NCBI GenBank assembly: GCA_035455185.1
Contig: DATIFQ010000206.1
Span: 1-54,971, forward strand
Source: JAEHDI01 sp035455185
GTDB taxonomy: Bacteria > Acidobacteriota > Terriglobia > Bryobacterales > Bryobacteraceae
Length of the DNA: 54,971 bases
Direction of reading: 5' to 3'
The stretch's first letter is position 1. Each line of letters opens with the position of its first letter. Position numbers and translations under genes: made by a program. Shown here in pieces: positions 25,101-33,443 of the stretch. The notes below the pieces were generated by a model. It was not told where the DNA came from and did no database searches. It worked only from the letters and a program-made list of their open reading frames with translations.

Positions 25101-25650
25101 AGTTTACGCTCACACGGTAGCGATACAGCGGCTCCGTCTGCGCCGGCGGCAGCCAGCTATGGACGGCGGTATCCCCGAACATAGGAGAGCTTTCCATACG
25201 CTTCAACATGTCCACCACGGGCGTCTGCGACTGGGATCCTACGACCATGTCGAGGAGGATTTCGTTCTTGGCGTTCACCTGGGGGCGAACCGAGATCAAC
25301 CGAACATCGTGCGGCACCACGTCCGCCAGGTCGGCAAAGATTCTCGTCCAACTGATGCCCTTCCGGTACAGCAGCGTATTGATGAAGACGACCAGGTCGA
25401 GCACTTCGGCGTTTTCCGGGCGCACGAGCGCCGCTTCCAGGCTCGTCTCTTCTGCGGTCATGGCTCGCAGTCGTTTCTCGATCGTGTCAATTGCTGTGCG
25501 GGTTTCCGCCGCCTGTCCCCGTTCAATAACGGCCAGTGAGACGAGCAGCACGAGCAGCGCTGCCAGCAGCACGCCGACGAACGTGGAAGCCACCAGGATC
25601 AGGCGGTCCCGCCGAAACGGCTCACTGGAAAGGTTGAGGCTGATTCTCAT
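25084..25650 (-). CDS. pilN: PilN-like pilus/secretion assembly protein
   Basis: A 188-residue bitopic protein beginning MRISLNLSSEPFRRDRL, the short cytoplasmic peptide by which PilN docks onto PilM (normally an INLLP-type motif; here SLNLSSEP). One transmembrane helix (LVASTFVGVLLAALLVLLVSLAVI), a coiled coil and a ferredoxin-like domain (ISWTRIFADLADVVPHDVRLISVRPQ) follow. The length is typical of PilN. It lies 7 bp after pilM and overlaps pilO, as expected for a PilMNO complex. Confidence 0.87.
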   Translation of the reverse strand: MRISLNLSSEPFRRDRLILVASTFVGVLLAALLVLLVSLAVIERGQAAETRTAIDTIEKRLRAMTAEETSLEAALVRPENAEVLDLVVFINTLLYRKGISWTRIFADLADVVPHDVRLISVRPQVNAKNEILLDMVVGSQSQTPVVDMLKRMESSPMFGDTAVHSWLPPAQTEPLYRYRVSVNYAQKL

Positions 25651-25657
25651 TCTCTGG

Positions 25658-26554
25658 TCAAGCCCCCTCGAGTGACTCCATGTATCCTAGAAGCCCCGAG
25701 TTGAATTCCCCCGTCGTGCCAAGCCTGGAAATGAGAGCGGCGACCGGGACCCCAAGCTCGCCTTGCAGCAAGTCGTGGAGGCGATCATCGTTCGGCTCAA
25801 ACCCGCACAGCAACAGCATGTCCGGGCGCGCGGACAGTTCGTCCTCGATGTACGCGAAGGTCGGAAAGAGGTGCCCGACGATCTCATGCGCGCTCACATC
25901 GGCCAGTTCGATCGACCGCACCAGCCTGACCGCACCGGAATCCACGACGGCGATGCTCAGGATCCTTCCCGTCCGTTTGGCGAGCACCTTCAGCCCGGTC
26001 GGCGGGACAAGCTGCACCGCGGCCAGGATCGAAGTGGTCACCCAACCCGGGTGAAGGTTCGCCGCGCGGAACGGCGCTTCATATCTCGCGACGACCTCAA
26101 GCGGCGCCACCGCCGCGATGACATCCACCTTCTTCGAATTCTTTGCGTTCGGCTGCGGATGGAAACTAACCGCCGCCGACTCGACGTCGAACGGCACGCT
26201 CCGCTTAAGACGGAACCGCACGAGCGATGCCTGTTCCTTCGCGTCCGACGGGAACGAGTCAAAGTCGAGTACCGAAACGCGGACGCTGTAGTCGGGGAGA
26301 ATCAGCGCGGCGGTCCGGCGCTTCCGTCCGTCGCCTCCAGGCGCCACCGCCTTCACGAGACCCAGGATCGCGTCCGGGCGAAGGATATTGTCGCGAACGG
26401 GCGAAACCGAGATGACGTCCTTCTCGAATTCCTGGAAATAGAGCACAGGCGGTTTCCCGTTCTGGGCGGACGCCATGCCGGCCTCCGAAAGCTCAAAGGC
26501 AAACGCGGGCGGCGGGTCTTTCAGGAGGCCGGTGATGGATTGGAGGAAACTCAT
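25658..26554 (-). CDS. pilM: PilM-like actin-fold ATPase
   Basis: A 298-residue cytoplasmic protein with the PilM/FtsA-like actin fold. Blocks include RTAALILPDYSVRVSVLDFDSFPSDAKEQASLVRFRLKRSVPFDVESAAVSF, equivalent to the PilM region with the conserved selection of KxxxPF, and RILSIAVVDSGAVRLVRSIEL. It is shorter than most PilM proteins (about 350 residues), and the N-terminal nucleotide-binding segment is less conserved, so ATP binding is not certain. It lies between gspE/pilB and pilN. Confidence 0.82.
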   Translation of the reverse strand: MSFLQSITGLLKDPPPAFAFELSEAGMASAQNGKPPVLYFQEFEKDVISVSPVRDNILRPDAILGLVKAVAPGGDGRKRRTAALILPDYSVRVSVLDFDSFPSDAKEQASLVRFRLKRSVPFDVESAAVSFHPQPNAKNSKKVDVIAAVAPLEVVARYEAPFRAANLHPGWVTTSILAAVQLVPPTGLKVLAKRTGRILSIAVVDSGAVRLVRSIELADVSAHEIVGHLFPTFAYIEDELSARPDMLLLCGFEPNDDRLHDLLQGELGVPVAALISRLGTTGEFNSGLLGYMESLEGA

Positions 26555-26565
26555 TTGGTGCCGGA

Positions 26566-28188
26566 TCAGGCTTCGATGAACGTGACCTTGTTGATCTCCC
26601 TGAGAGTCGTGACGCCGAGGCGCGCCTTCTCCAGCGCCGACTCGCGCAAGAAAGTCATGCCTTCTTCGCGAGCCGCGCGCTTGATCTCGGCGCTCGGGCG
26701 CTTGTCAAGAATCATCTGGCGGATGTGCTCGCTCAGGTCGAGCAGTTCGTGGATGGCAGTCCGTCCACGAAAACCCGTGCCGCCGCATTCGAAGCAGCCG
26801 GCGCCTTCGTAGAACGTAACCTCGCGCCACTCGGCCAGGTCGAGGCCGCTCTCCACCAGGTAGGAATCGGGATGCTCCGCCGGGCGCTTGCAGAACCCGC
26901 AGATCACTCGCACCAGCCGCTGCGCGAGGATGCAATTCAGAGCCGAGACGAAGTTGTACGGCTCGACACCCATGTTAAGAAACCGGCCGAGCACGTCGAG
27001 CACGTTGTTGGCGTGCACGGTGGTGAACACAAGGTGCCCGGTCAGCGCGGCATTGATGGCGATCTGCGCCGTCTCCTGGTCGCGTATCTCGCCGACCATG
27101 ATCTTGTCGGGGTCGTGCCGAAGGATCGAGCGCAGCCCGCGGGCGAACGTGAGGCCCTTCTTTTCGTTCACCGGAATCTGTGTGATGCCCTTGATCTGGT
27201 ACTCGACGGGGTCCTCGACGGTAATGATCTTGTCCTCGTCGTTCTTGATTTCGCTAAGGGCGGCGTAAAGCGTCGTGGTTTTCCCGGAACCGGTCGGTCC
27301 CGTCACCAGCACCATTCCGTAGGGCTCCTTGATGTAGCGGCGGAACTTCGTCAGGTCCGAATCCGAGAAACCGACGACGTCGAGCGAGAGTTTGGCGAAC
27401 TTCTCGCTCATCGATTCCTTGTCGAGCACACGGAGAACGGCGTCCTCGCCGTAGATGGTCGGCATGATCGAGACGCGGAAGTCGATCAGCCGGTTCTTGT
27501 AACGGACGCGGAAGCGGCCATCCTGCGGGACCCGGCGCTCGGCGATGTCCAGTTCACTCATCACCTTGATTCGCGAAATGATCGTCGAGTGCCAGTCCTT
27601 GGAGATCGGCGGCATGGCATAGTGAAGCACGCCGTCGATCCGGTACTTGATCGCGACCTCTTGATCGCGGGTTTCGATGTGAATGTCGCTCGCGCGCCGC
27701 TCGAGTGCGTTGAAGATCGTTGTGTCGACCAGCTTGATGACCGGGGCGATATCACTGTCAGCGGCCGTCAGGCGGTCAATGGACAGGGTCTCGTCCTGAT
27801 TCTCTTCGTCGCCCACGACGTCCAGTGCGAAGCCCTCGGTCACCTCCTCGAGCACGCGCTGAGACTGTTCGGTCTTCTTGAGCAGTTCCGAGATCTGCGA
27901 CAGCGTGGCGACTTTGATCCGCAGCTTCCGGTTGAGCAGGATGGCGAGTTCGTCGATCAGGTTCAGGTTGCGTGGGTCCGCCAGGGCAATGTCGAGTGAG
28001 CCGTTCTCGGCGTGCATCGGCACGAAGTTGTAGCGGAACATCAGGTCGACCGGAATGGAGCGGAACAGATCGTGGTCGATGCGAGCCTTCGTCAGGTCCA
28101 CGAATTCGCAGCGGTACCGGGCGGCCAGAGAGCGCGCCTGCGCTGTCTCCTGCTCCGGATCCAGTGGTTTGACTCGATCAGTTGCCAT
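26566..28188 (-). CDS. GspE/PilB-type assembly ATPase
   Basis: A 540-residue hexameric ATPase that powers pseudopilus or pilus extension. The N-terminal domain is followed by the linker block SDIHIETRDQEVAIKYRIDGVL, Walker A GPTGSGKTTTLYAAL near residue 297, an Asp box (IITVEDPVEYQIKGITQIPVNEKKGLTFARGLRSILRHDPDKIMVGEIRDQETA) and the His box ALTGHLVFTTVHANN. The zinc-binding motif is CGFC with CFEC (a CxxC pair spaced by about 45 residues). GspE and PilB cannot be separated by sequence alone. It is located between pilC/gspF upstream and pilM downstream. Confidence 0.93.
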   Translation of the reverse strand: MATDRVKPLDPEQETAQARSLAARYRCEFVDLTKARIDHDLFRSIPVDLMFRYNFVPMHAENGSLDIALADPRNLNLIDELAILLNRKLRIKVATLSQISELLKKTEQSQRVLEEVTEGFALDVVGDEENQDETLSIDRLTAADSDIAPVIKLVDTTIFNALERRASDIHIETRDQEVAIKYRIDGVLHYAMPPISKDWHSTIISRIKVMSELDIAERRVPQDGRFRVRYKNRLIDFRVSIMPTIYGEDAVLRVLDKESMSEKFAKLSLDVVGFSDSDLTKFRRYIKEPYGMVLVTGPTGSGKTTTLYAALSEIKNDEDKIITVEDPVEYQIKGITQIPVNEKKGLTFARGLRSILRHDPDKIMVGEIRDQETAQIAINAALTGHLVFTTVHANNVLDVLGRFLNMGVEPYNFVSALNCILAQRLVRVICGFCKRPAEHPDSYLVESGLDLAEWREVTFYEGAGCFECGGTGFRGRTAIHELLDLSEHIRQMILDKRPSAEIKRAAREEGMTFLRESALEKARLGVTTLREINKVTFIEA

Positions 28189-28257
28189 AACACCAAGCCC
28201 CCAGCCCGCCGTCCGCCAGTCGTTGTCTGCCTGTTACGCGCACGGCGTTACGAGTCC

Positions 28258-29469
28258 TCATTTCAATGTATCCGCCAGCGAGAAGATCGGCAGATACAGC
28301 GCCACCAACACAAAGGCCACAAATATGCCCATGAAAATCATGATCGCCGGCTCGATAAGCGACAGGGCGGCGGCCATGCGAATGTTCACGTCGTCTTCGA
28401 AGAACTCCGAAACGCTGTTCAGCATTGCCGGGAGAGCGCCGGTCGATTCGCCGACCTCGATCATGTCGATCGACAAGGCCGGGAAGATGCCAGTCGCGGC
28501 AACCGACGACGAAAGCGGCTGCCCCTCTCTTACCATTCTCTTCGCTTTTTCGAGCGCTTTGTGCAGCAGGCGGCTGCCGAGCGACTCCGAGGCGGTGTCG
28601 AGCGCCTGAACGAGAGGGATACCCCCCAGCAGCAGCGTGCTCAGCACGCGCGCGAACTGCGAAACCTGATACTTGATCCAGATGCCCCCGACCAGCGGCG
28701 TGCGCAGCTTGACGCGATCGAGCGCCTCCTGAGCGGATTCCCGCCGGGACCAGAACCGAAAAGCGAACCCCAGCGCCACAAGCCCCACGGCGAATGCCAG
28801 CACGTAATTGCGCGCTGTGGTGCCGACCGCGATCAGGAGCTGAGTAACCGTCGGCAGGTTAGCGGACATGCTGCTGTAAAGCTGCGCAAAGTTCGGTACT
28901 ACGTAGGTGACCAGGAACACCATCAGAGCGATGACCAGCACGATCAGCACGGCCGGATACATCAGGGAGACCAGCAGCTTCTTCCGGATGGCGAGAGCCA
29001 GTTTCTGGTAGGCAATGTAGCGATCCAGGACCTCGGCCAAGCTGCCGCTCTTTTCGCCCGCCAGGATCGACGTCACGTAGATGGGCGGGAAGACACCCTG
29101 CCGCCGGAAAGCGTCCGAAAGCATTGCGCCGTTGCGGACGTCGTCCCGGACCGCCTGGATGTATCGTCCCAGCTTCGGATCGGTAAGCCTGTCCGCCAGC
29201 AGTTCCAGCGCCTTCAGAATCGGCAGGCCGGCTCGAACCAGCGTGACAAACTGCTGGTTAAAAATCAGAAACTTCTCTACATTCAGCTTCTTGCGGCGGG
29301 GCAAGGTTCCGCGGCCGATCGGCATCAGCCCCGACCGGGGACGGATCGAGTAGACAAGGAATCCCTGATCCGACAACCGCTGCCGCAAGTCATGCTCGGA
29401 GTCCGCTTCGGCGACCTGCTGGTGGATCTCCCCCCTGGTGTCCGCGTATTTGAGCAGGTACTCGGCCAT
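28258..29469 (-). CDS. GspF/PilC-type inner-membrane platform protein
   Basis: A 403-residue polytopic protein with two GspF domains. The first contains FNQQFVTLVRAGLPILKALELLADRL and SILAGEKSGSLAEVLDRYIAYQKL. The second contains YQVSQFARVLSTLLLGGIPLVQALDTASESLG and MIEVGESTGALPAMLNSVSEFFEDDVN. Three membrane segments are visible, and the last (PAIMIFMGIFVAFVLVALYLPIFSLADTLK) is highly conserved. It forms the platform that the ATPase acts on. It starts 2 bp after the LolA-like gene and is separated from the ATPase by 69 bp. Confidence 0.93.
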   Translation of the reverse strand: MAEYLLKYADTRGEIHQQVAEADSEHDLRQRLSDQGFLVYSIRPRSGLMPIGRGTLPRRKKLNVEKFLIFNQQFVTLVRAGLPILKALELLADRLTDPKLGRYIQAVRDDVRNGAMLSDAFRRQGVFPPIYVTSILAGEKSGSLAEVLDRYIAYQKLALAIRKKLLVSLMYPAVLIVLVIALMVFLVTYVVPNFAQLYSSMSANLPTVTQLLIAVGTTARNYVLAFAVGLVALGFAFRFWSRRESAQEALDRVKLRTPLVGGIWIKYQVSQFARVLSTLLLGGIPLVQALDTASESLGSRLLHKALEKAKRMVREGQPLSSSVAATGIFPALSIDMIEVGESTGALPAMLNSVSEFFEDDVNIRMAAALSLIEPAIMIFMGIFVAFVLVALYLPIFSLADTLK

Positions 29470-29471
29470 GG

Positions 29472-30146
29472 TCAGCGTACCTCCCCGTCCGCGGCAACAT
29501 CCACCAACTCGGCGCCCGGAGGCGGCTGGAACCGGAACATTCGGTCGGGCAGCGGGGGGTTGAGTTTCTCTCGGGAGAACCGGAACTCCATCACGGAATG
29601 GTCCTGCCCGGTGATATTCAGGTAGCGGATCTCATACTGCGGCGTGACCACGAATTCGACCTTCGTGTAGGGGAGTTTGTTCGATTTGGGCTCCGCCGTG
29701 ATGCGCAGGTCACTACCATCCGGTTTCGAGACGAACTTTTGGAAATCCCGCCAGAAGTCGAGCTTGCCCAATAGGAAGGCGAGAGGCGCCCGCATGTCGT
29801 CGCTCTCCTTCAGGCCCATGGTTTCGACGCGGTTGGTCGCCGGCGAATAGAGAAAAACCTTCTTGCCGTCGGAGACGAACAGCTTCCCCTCGGGCGAAGT
29901 GTACTGCCACCGCATGCGGCCTGGTCTACGTAGCGACAGTTCTCCGCTCTCGACGATCCGGCGCCGTCCCTGGACGCTATATGACTGTTCAAAAAGGACT
30001 TGTATCGTTCTGGCGCGGTTGTACCGAAGCTCAACCGATTTCAGCAGGGCGCTCAATTCCTGGCCGGGAAGTAGTCCCGGCGACAAGAGCAGACACCCCC
30101 ATACCGCCCAACGGGTCACATCATGCTTGACGGTTTCGGGCGCCAA
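29472..30146 (-). CDS. lolA: LolA-like outer-membrane lipoprotein carrier protein
   Basis: A 224-residue exported protein with a signal peptide (WAVWGCLLLSPGLLPG) and the LolA fold blocks RARTIQVLFEQSYSVQGRRRIVESGELSLRRPGRMRWQYTSPEGKLFVSDGKKVFLYSP, then PPLPDRMFRFQPPPGAELVD. LolA shuttles lipoproteins across the periplasm. It is the first gene of the pilus-like operon, 2 bp before gspF/pilC, which is an unusual partner. The start is uncertain: TTG 30146 gives an extended n-region, while GTG 30119 gives a more compact signal peptide (MTRWAVWGC). No strong Shine-Dalgarno is seen for either. It diverges from the Tudor-like gene. Confidence 0.85.
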   Translation of the reverse strand: MAPETVKHDVTRWAVWGCLLLSPGLLPGQELSALLKSVELRYNRARTIQVLFEQSYSVQGRRRIVESGELSLRRPGRMRWQYTSPEGKLFVSDGKKVFLYSPATNRVETMGLKESDDMRAPLAFLLGKLDFWRDFQKFVSKPDGSDLRITAEPKSNKLPYTKVEFVVTPQYEIRYLNITGQDHSVMEFRFSREKLNPPLPDRMFRFQPPPGAELVDVAADGEVR

Positions 30147-30253
30147 TTCGTGGATAGAACTCTCCGCAGAGCCTAGGAAAAGCGCATTCCGGAGCTGAAT
30201 TCGACATATCTCATGGAATTTGTTACATTAAGATTAGAGGTCTGCCCCGCGAC

Positions 30254-30496
30254 ATGGCTTGGAAATCTCCGTTTCAGCAAGGCGCTCAAGTCGAACATCC
30301 GAAGTTTGGGTTTGGCTCGGTGCTGTCCAGCAACGAAGAGCACATCGTGATCAAGTTTGACGACCACGGTGAAAAGAAGTTCGTCACGCCTATCGTTTTA
30401 CCGAACCTGAAGAAGAGCGATCGCCAACCACCTGCCGAGAAGCGTGCCAGCCGGAGCCGGAAACCAAAAGTGGTGGCTCCCGCAGTCGCCGGCTGA
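30254..30496 (+). CDS. Small Tudor-like (PcrA/UvrD C-terminal domain-like) protein
   Basis: An 80-residue protein. The core QGAQVEHPKFGFGSVLSSNEEHIVIKFDDHGEKKFVTPI resembles the small C-terminal Tudor-like domain of UvrD/PcrA helicases (GDxVxHxKFGxGxV followed by VxFxxxGxKxL), which binds RNA polymerase. The tail is basic (EKRASRSRKPK). It stands alone, without the helicase. It could be a small RNA polymerase- or nucleic-acid-binding protein; that is inference. It lies just before purQ, in the position where purS often sits, but its sequence is not PurS. Confidence 0.72.
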   Translation: MAWKSPFQQGAQVEHPKFGFGSVLSSNEEHIVIKFDDHGEKKFVTPIVLPNLKKSDRQPPAEKRASRSRKPKVVAPAVAG

Positions 30497-30536
30497 GGCG
30501 TCCGGCCACAACACGTCCGTATCACGCCCACCATGT

Positions 30537-30542
30537 TAGACT
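30537..30542 (+). promoter_or_regulatory. Candidate -10 box close to the purQ start
   Basis: TAGACT lies 11 nt before the purQ ATG, inside the 57-bp gap after the Tudor-like gene. The sequence between it and ATG 30554 (GAGAATCTCTC) has no good Shine-Dalgarno. This would again give a very short leader. No -35 element is clear, so confidence is low. Confidence 0.22.
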
Positions 30543-30553
30543 GAGAATCTCTC

Positions 30554-31222
30554 ATGAGATTCGGCGTCGTCGTCTTTCCCGGAAGCAACTGCGATCACGA
30601 CGCGTGGTACGCGACATCGCGGAATTTGGGCCAGGAATCGGAGTTCATCTGGCATGACGCCCACAGCCTCGGCAACGTGGACGCGGTCATCCTGCCCGGC
30701 GGTTTCTCTTATGGTGATTACCTGCGATGCGGAGCCATCGCGAAGTTCTCGCCAGTCATGAAAGCGGTACGCAAGTTCGCGGCCGGCGGAGGGCTGGTCC
30801 TGGGCATCTGTAATGGCTTCCAAATCCTTGTCGAGTGCGGCCTTCTGCCCGGAGCGCTGATCCGAAACCGGGGCCTGAAGTTCATCTGCCGACAGGTCGA
30901 ACTCAGCACTGTTACGACGAATTCGCCATTCACCTGCCAGGCGGCAATAGGCCAGGTTCTCCGCGTCCCCATCGCTCACGGGGAGGGCTGCTACTACGCC
31001 GATGGGCGTACCCTCGACGAACTCGAAGCGGAGGACCGGGTAGTGTTCCGATACGTCGACAATCCGAATGGTTCGCTTCGCGACATCGCCGGCATCCTCA
31101 GCCGCGAGCGTAACGTCATGGGGATGATGCCCCATCCGGAGCGGGCCTCTGACCCCCTGATGGGGTGTACGGACGGATTGGCCGTATTCAGGTCCATGGT
31201 CGCCGCGATGGCGGTGAAGTGA
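30554..31222 (+). CDS. purQ: Phosphoribosylformylglycinamidine synthase, glutamine amidotransferase subunit
   Basis: A 222-residue class I glutamine amidotransferase that feeds ammonia to PurL. It begins FGVVVFPGSNCDHD, a PurQ signature. The nucleophile cysteine is in LVLGICNGFQILVECGLLPGAL, and the catalytic His/Glu lie in MGMMPHPERASDPLMG. The block FSYGDYLRCGAIAKFSP is typical. The length matches small PurQ subunits. The stop is followed by purL after a single base. In this small-PurL type of system, PurS is also required. Confidence 0.95.
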   Translation: MRFGVVVFPGSNCDHDAWYATSRNLGQESEFIWHDAHSLGNVDAVILPGGFSYGDYLRCGAIAKFSPVMKAVRKFAAGGGLVLGICNGFQILVECGLLPGALIRNRGLKFICRQVELSTVTTNSPFTCQAAIGQVLRVPIAHGEGCYYADGRTLDELEAEDRVVFRYVDNPNGSLRDIAGILSRERNVMGMMPHPERASDPLMGCTDGLAVFRSMVAAMAVK

Positions 31223-31223
31223 G

Positions 31224-33440
31224 ATGAGTGCCATCACTCCCGAGGTAGTTGCCTCCCACCAATTAAGCGAGTCCGAATACGACAAGATCGTTTCGTTACT
31301 CGGACGCGAGCCGACTTTCACGGAACTCGGCATTTTCAGCGTGATGTGGAGCGAGCACTGCTCGTACAAGAGCTCCCGTCTCCACCTGAAGAAGCTTCCC
31401 ACGCGCAGCAAACTAGTGCTGCAAGGTCCCGGAGAGAACGCGGGAATCATTGACATCGGGGACGGTTACGCGATCGCATTCAAAATCGAGTCCCACAATC
31501 ACCCGAGTTTCATCGAGCCGTTCCAGGGCGCGGCCACGGGCGTCGGCGGGATACTTCGCGACATCTTCACGATGGGCGCCAGGCCCATCGCCGTCATGGA
31601 TTCGCTCCGCTTCGGGCCGCTCGACGATCCCGAAGTCGGCGCCCGAAACCGGCGCATCCTGGAGGGAGTGGTCGCGGGGATCGCACACTATGGGAACTGT
31701 TTCGGCGTCCCCACGGTCAGCGGCGAGTGCGTGTTTGAAGAGAGCTACAACGGCAACCCGCTGGTTAACGTCTTTGCGCTCGGCGTGTTTCGCACGGACG
31801 AGATTTTCTATGCGAAAGCCAGCGGCATTGGCAACCCCGTGATCTATGTCGGCGCCAAGACCGGACGTGACGGCATCCACGGCGCATCGATGGCCTCGGC
31901 CGAGTTTACTGAAGAATCAAAGCAGAAGCGGCCGAACGTTCAGGTCGGCGATCCGTTCCTCGAAAAGCTGCTCCTTGAAGCCTGCCTGGAAGCGATGCAG
32001 ACTGGCGCGATCGTCGGCATCCAGGACATGGGTGCCGCCGGGCTCACCTGCTCTACGTGCGAGATGGGCAGCCGCGGCGGTACCGGCATCGAAATCGATC
32101 TCAAGTACGTCCCGCAGCGCGAAACCAGGATGACTCCGTACGAGATAATGCTTTCGGAGTCCCAGGAGCGGATGCTCCTTGTGGCGGAGAAGGGCCGCGA
32201 GGAAGAAGTTTTCGCTGTCTTCCGAAAGTGGGGTCTGGACGCGGTGACCATCGGTGAAGTCACCGGCGACGGACTCTTGCGCGTCAGGGACCGCGGAGTG
32301 GTGGTCGCCGAGATCCCGAACAGCGCCCTGGCCGACGAAGCGCCGATGTACGACCGGCCGCACATGGCGCCGCTGCGGAAAGCTCCGATGGAGGGCCCGC
32401 CCTTCGCCAGCGGAGACCTCCAGGCGGATCTCGCAACCTTGCTCGCAGCCGGCGACATCTGTTCCAAGCGCTGGATCTTCGAGCAGTACGATTTCATGGT
32501 CCGGACGAACACCGTCCAGGGACCCGGCGGGGACGCGGCCATCGTGCGGATCAAGGAAACCGATAGTTCGATCGCAATGTCACTCGATGGCAGTGGCCGG
32601 TACTGTTCGCTCTCGCCGCGGGAAGGGGCGAAGCTGGCGGTCGCCGAGTGTTGCCGCAACCTCTCCACCGTCGGCGCGCTGCCCGTCGCCGCCACGAATT
32701 GCCTGAACTTCGGCAATCCCGAGCGGCCGGAGATTATGGCGCAACTCGTGGAGGCCATCGAGGGCATGGGCGAGGCCTGCCGCTTCTTCGATACACCGAT
32801 CACCGGAGGCAACGTCAGTCTGTACAACGAAACGCTCGGGGAGGCGATCGACCCCACGCCGGTGATCGGGATCGTCGGGCTTCTGAAGACCGGGGCGCCT
32901 CTGACCATCGACTTCAAGCAGCCCGGTCGGACTGTGGTCCTGCTCGGCGGTCTGGGTAACTGTGACGACGCGCGGTTCGGTGGCACCCAGTACGCCAAGG
33001 TGGTGTTGAACGAGATGTGGGGCATGCCTCCCGCGCTCGACATGGCCTACGAGAAACGCATTCATGCGGCGATGAGGGCCATCGCGGAGGCGGGGCTTGC
33101 GGAGTCGGCGCACGACTTGAGCGACGGCGGGCTGGCCGTCGCAGCCGCTGAGTCATCCTTTGGACCTGTCGCGGTGGGCGCCGAACTGGTTCTCGACAGC
33201 GGCTTGCGCCCGGAGTTTCTGCTCTTTCACGAAGCTCCCTCGCGCATCCTGCTCTCGACGAGCCGGCCCGAGGAAGTGCAGCGCATTGCCCGGGAGCACT
33301 CGGTCGAAGCGCCGCTTGTGGGTGCAACCGTTAAGGGGAGGCTCTCCATCACCAACCGAGGCAGGACCCTGGTAGACTGCGAAGTGGGGGAGCTGCGGAG
33401 CCTCTGGGAAGGGGCTCTCGAGAGAGCGCTTCACGCCTGA
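31224..33440 (+). CDS. purL: Phosphoribosylformylglycinamidine synthase, small-type large subunit
   Basis: A 738-residue small-type PurL (Bacillus-type), which converts FGAR to FGAM with PurQ and PurS. Family blocks are LGREPTFTELGIFSVMWSEHCSYKSS, VLQGPGENAGIIDIGDGYAIAFKIESHNHPSFIEPFQGAATGVGGILRDIFTMGARPIA, IQDMGAAGLTCSTCEMG, and ITGGNVSLYNETLGEAIDPTPVIGIVG. The C-terminal AESAHDLSDGGLAVAAAES marks the second AIRS-like repeat. It is about 550 residues shorter than the single-chain proteobacterial enzyme. It follows purQ after one base and precedes purF by 3 bp. Confidence 0.97.
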   Translation: MSAITPEVVASHQLSESEYDKIVSLLGREPTFTELGIFSVMWSEHCSYKSSRLHLKKLPTRSKLVLQGPGENAGIIDIGDGYAIAFKIESHNHPSFIEPFQGAATGVGGILRDIFTMGARPIAVMDSLRFGPLDDPEVGARNRRILEGVVAGIAHYGNCFGVPTVSGECVFEESYNGNPLVNVFALGVFRTDEIFYAKASGIGNPVIYVGAKTGRDGIHGASMASAEFTEESKQKRPNVQVGDPFLEKLLLEACLEAMQTGAIVGIQDMGAAGLTCSTCEMGSRGGTGIEIDLKYVPQRETRMTPYEIMLSESQERMLLVAEKGREEEVFAVFRKWGLDAVTIGEVTGDGLLRVRDRGVVVAEIPNSALADEAPMYDRPHMAPLRKAPMEGPPFASGDLQADLATLLAAGDICSKRWIFEQYDFMVRTNTVQGPGGDAAIVRIKETDSSIAMSLDGSGRYCSLSPREGAKLAVAECCRNLSTVGALPVAATNCLNFGNPERPEIMAQLVEAIEGMGEACRFFDTPITGGNVSLYNETLGEAIDPTPVIGIVGLLKTGAPLTIDFKQPGRTVVLLGGLGNCDDARFGGTQYAKVVLNEMWGMPPALDMAYEKRIHAAMRAIAEAGLAESAHDLSDGGLAVAAAESSFGPVAVGAELVLDSGLRPEFLLFHEAPSRILLSTSRPEEVQRIAREHSVEAPLVGATVKGRLSITNRGRTLVDCEVGELRSLWEGALERALHA

Positions 33441-33443
33441 GCC

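Noticed and set aside
26725..27999. A 424-codon plus-strand frame opposite the gspE/pilB ATPase
   Set aside because: No domain is seen, while the opposite strand has Walker A, Asp and His boxes and zinc cysteines.
28012..29625. A 537-codon plus-strand frame opposite gspF/pilC
   Set aside because: The product is Arg/Gln/His-rich with no recognisable domain. The minus strand encodes a textbook GspF protein.
30254..30496. The 80-residue gene before purQ as purS
   Set aside because: The length fits PurS, but the sequence does not: it has the HPKFGxG Tudor-like core instead.
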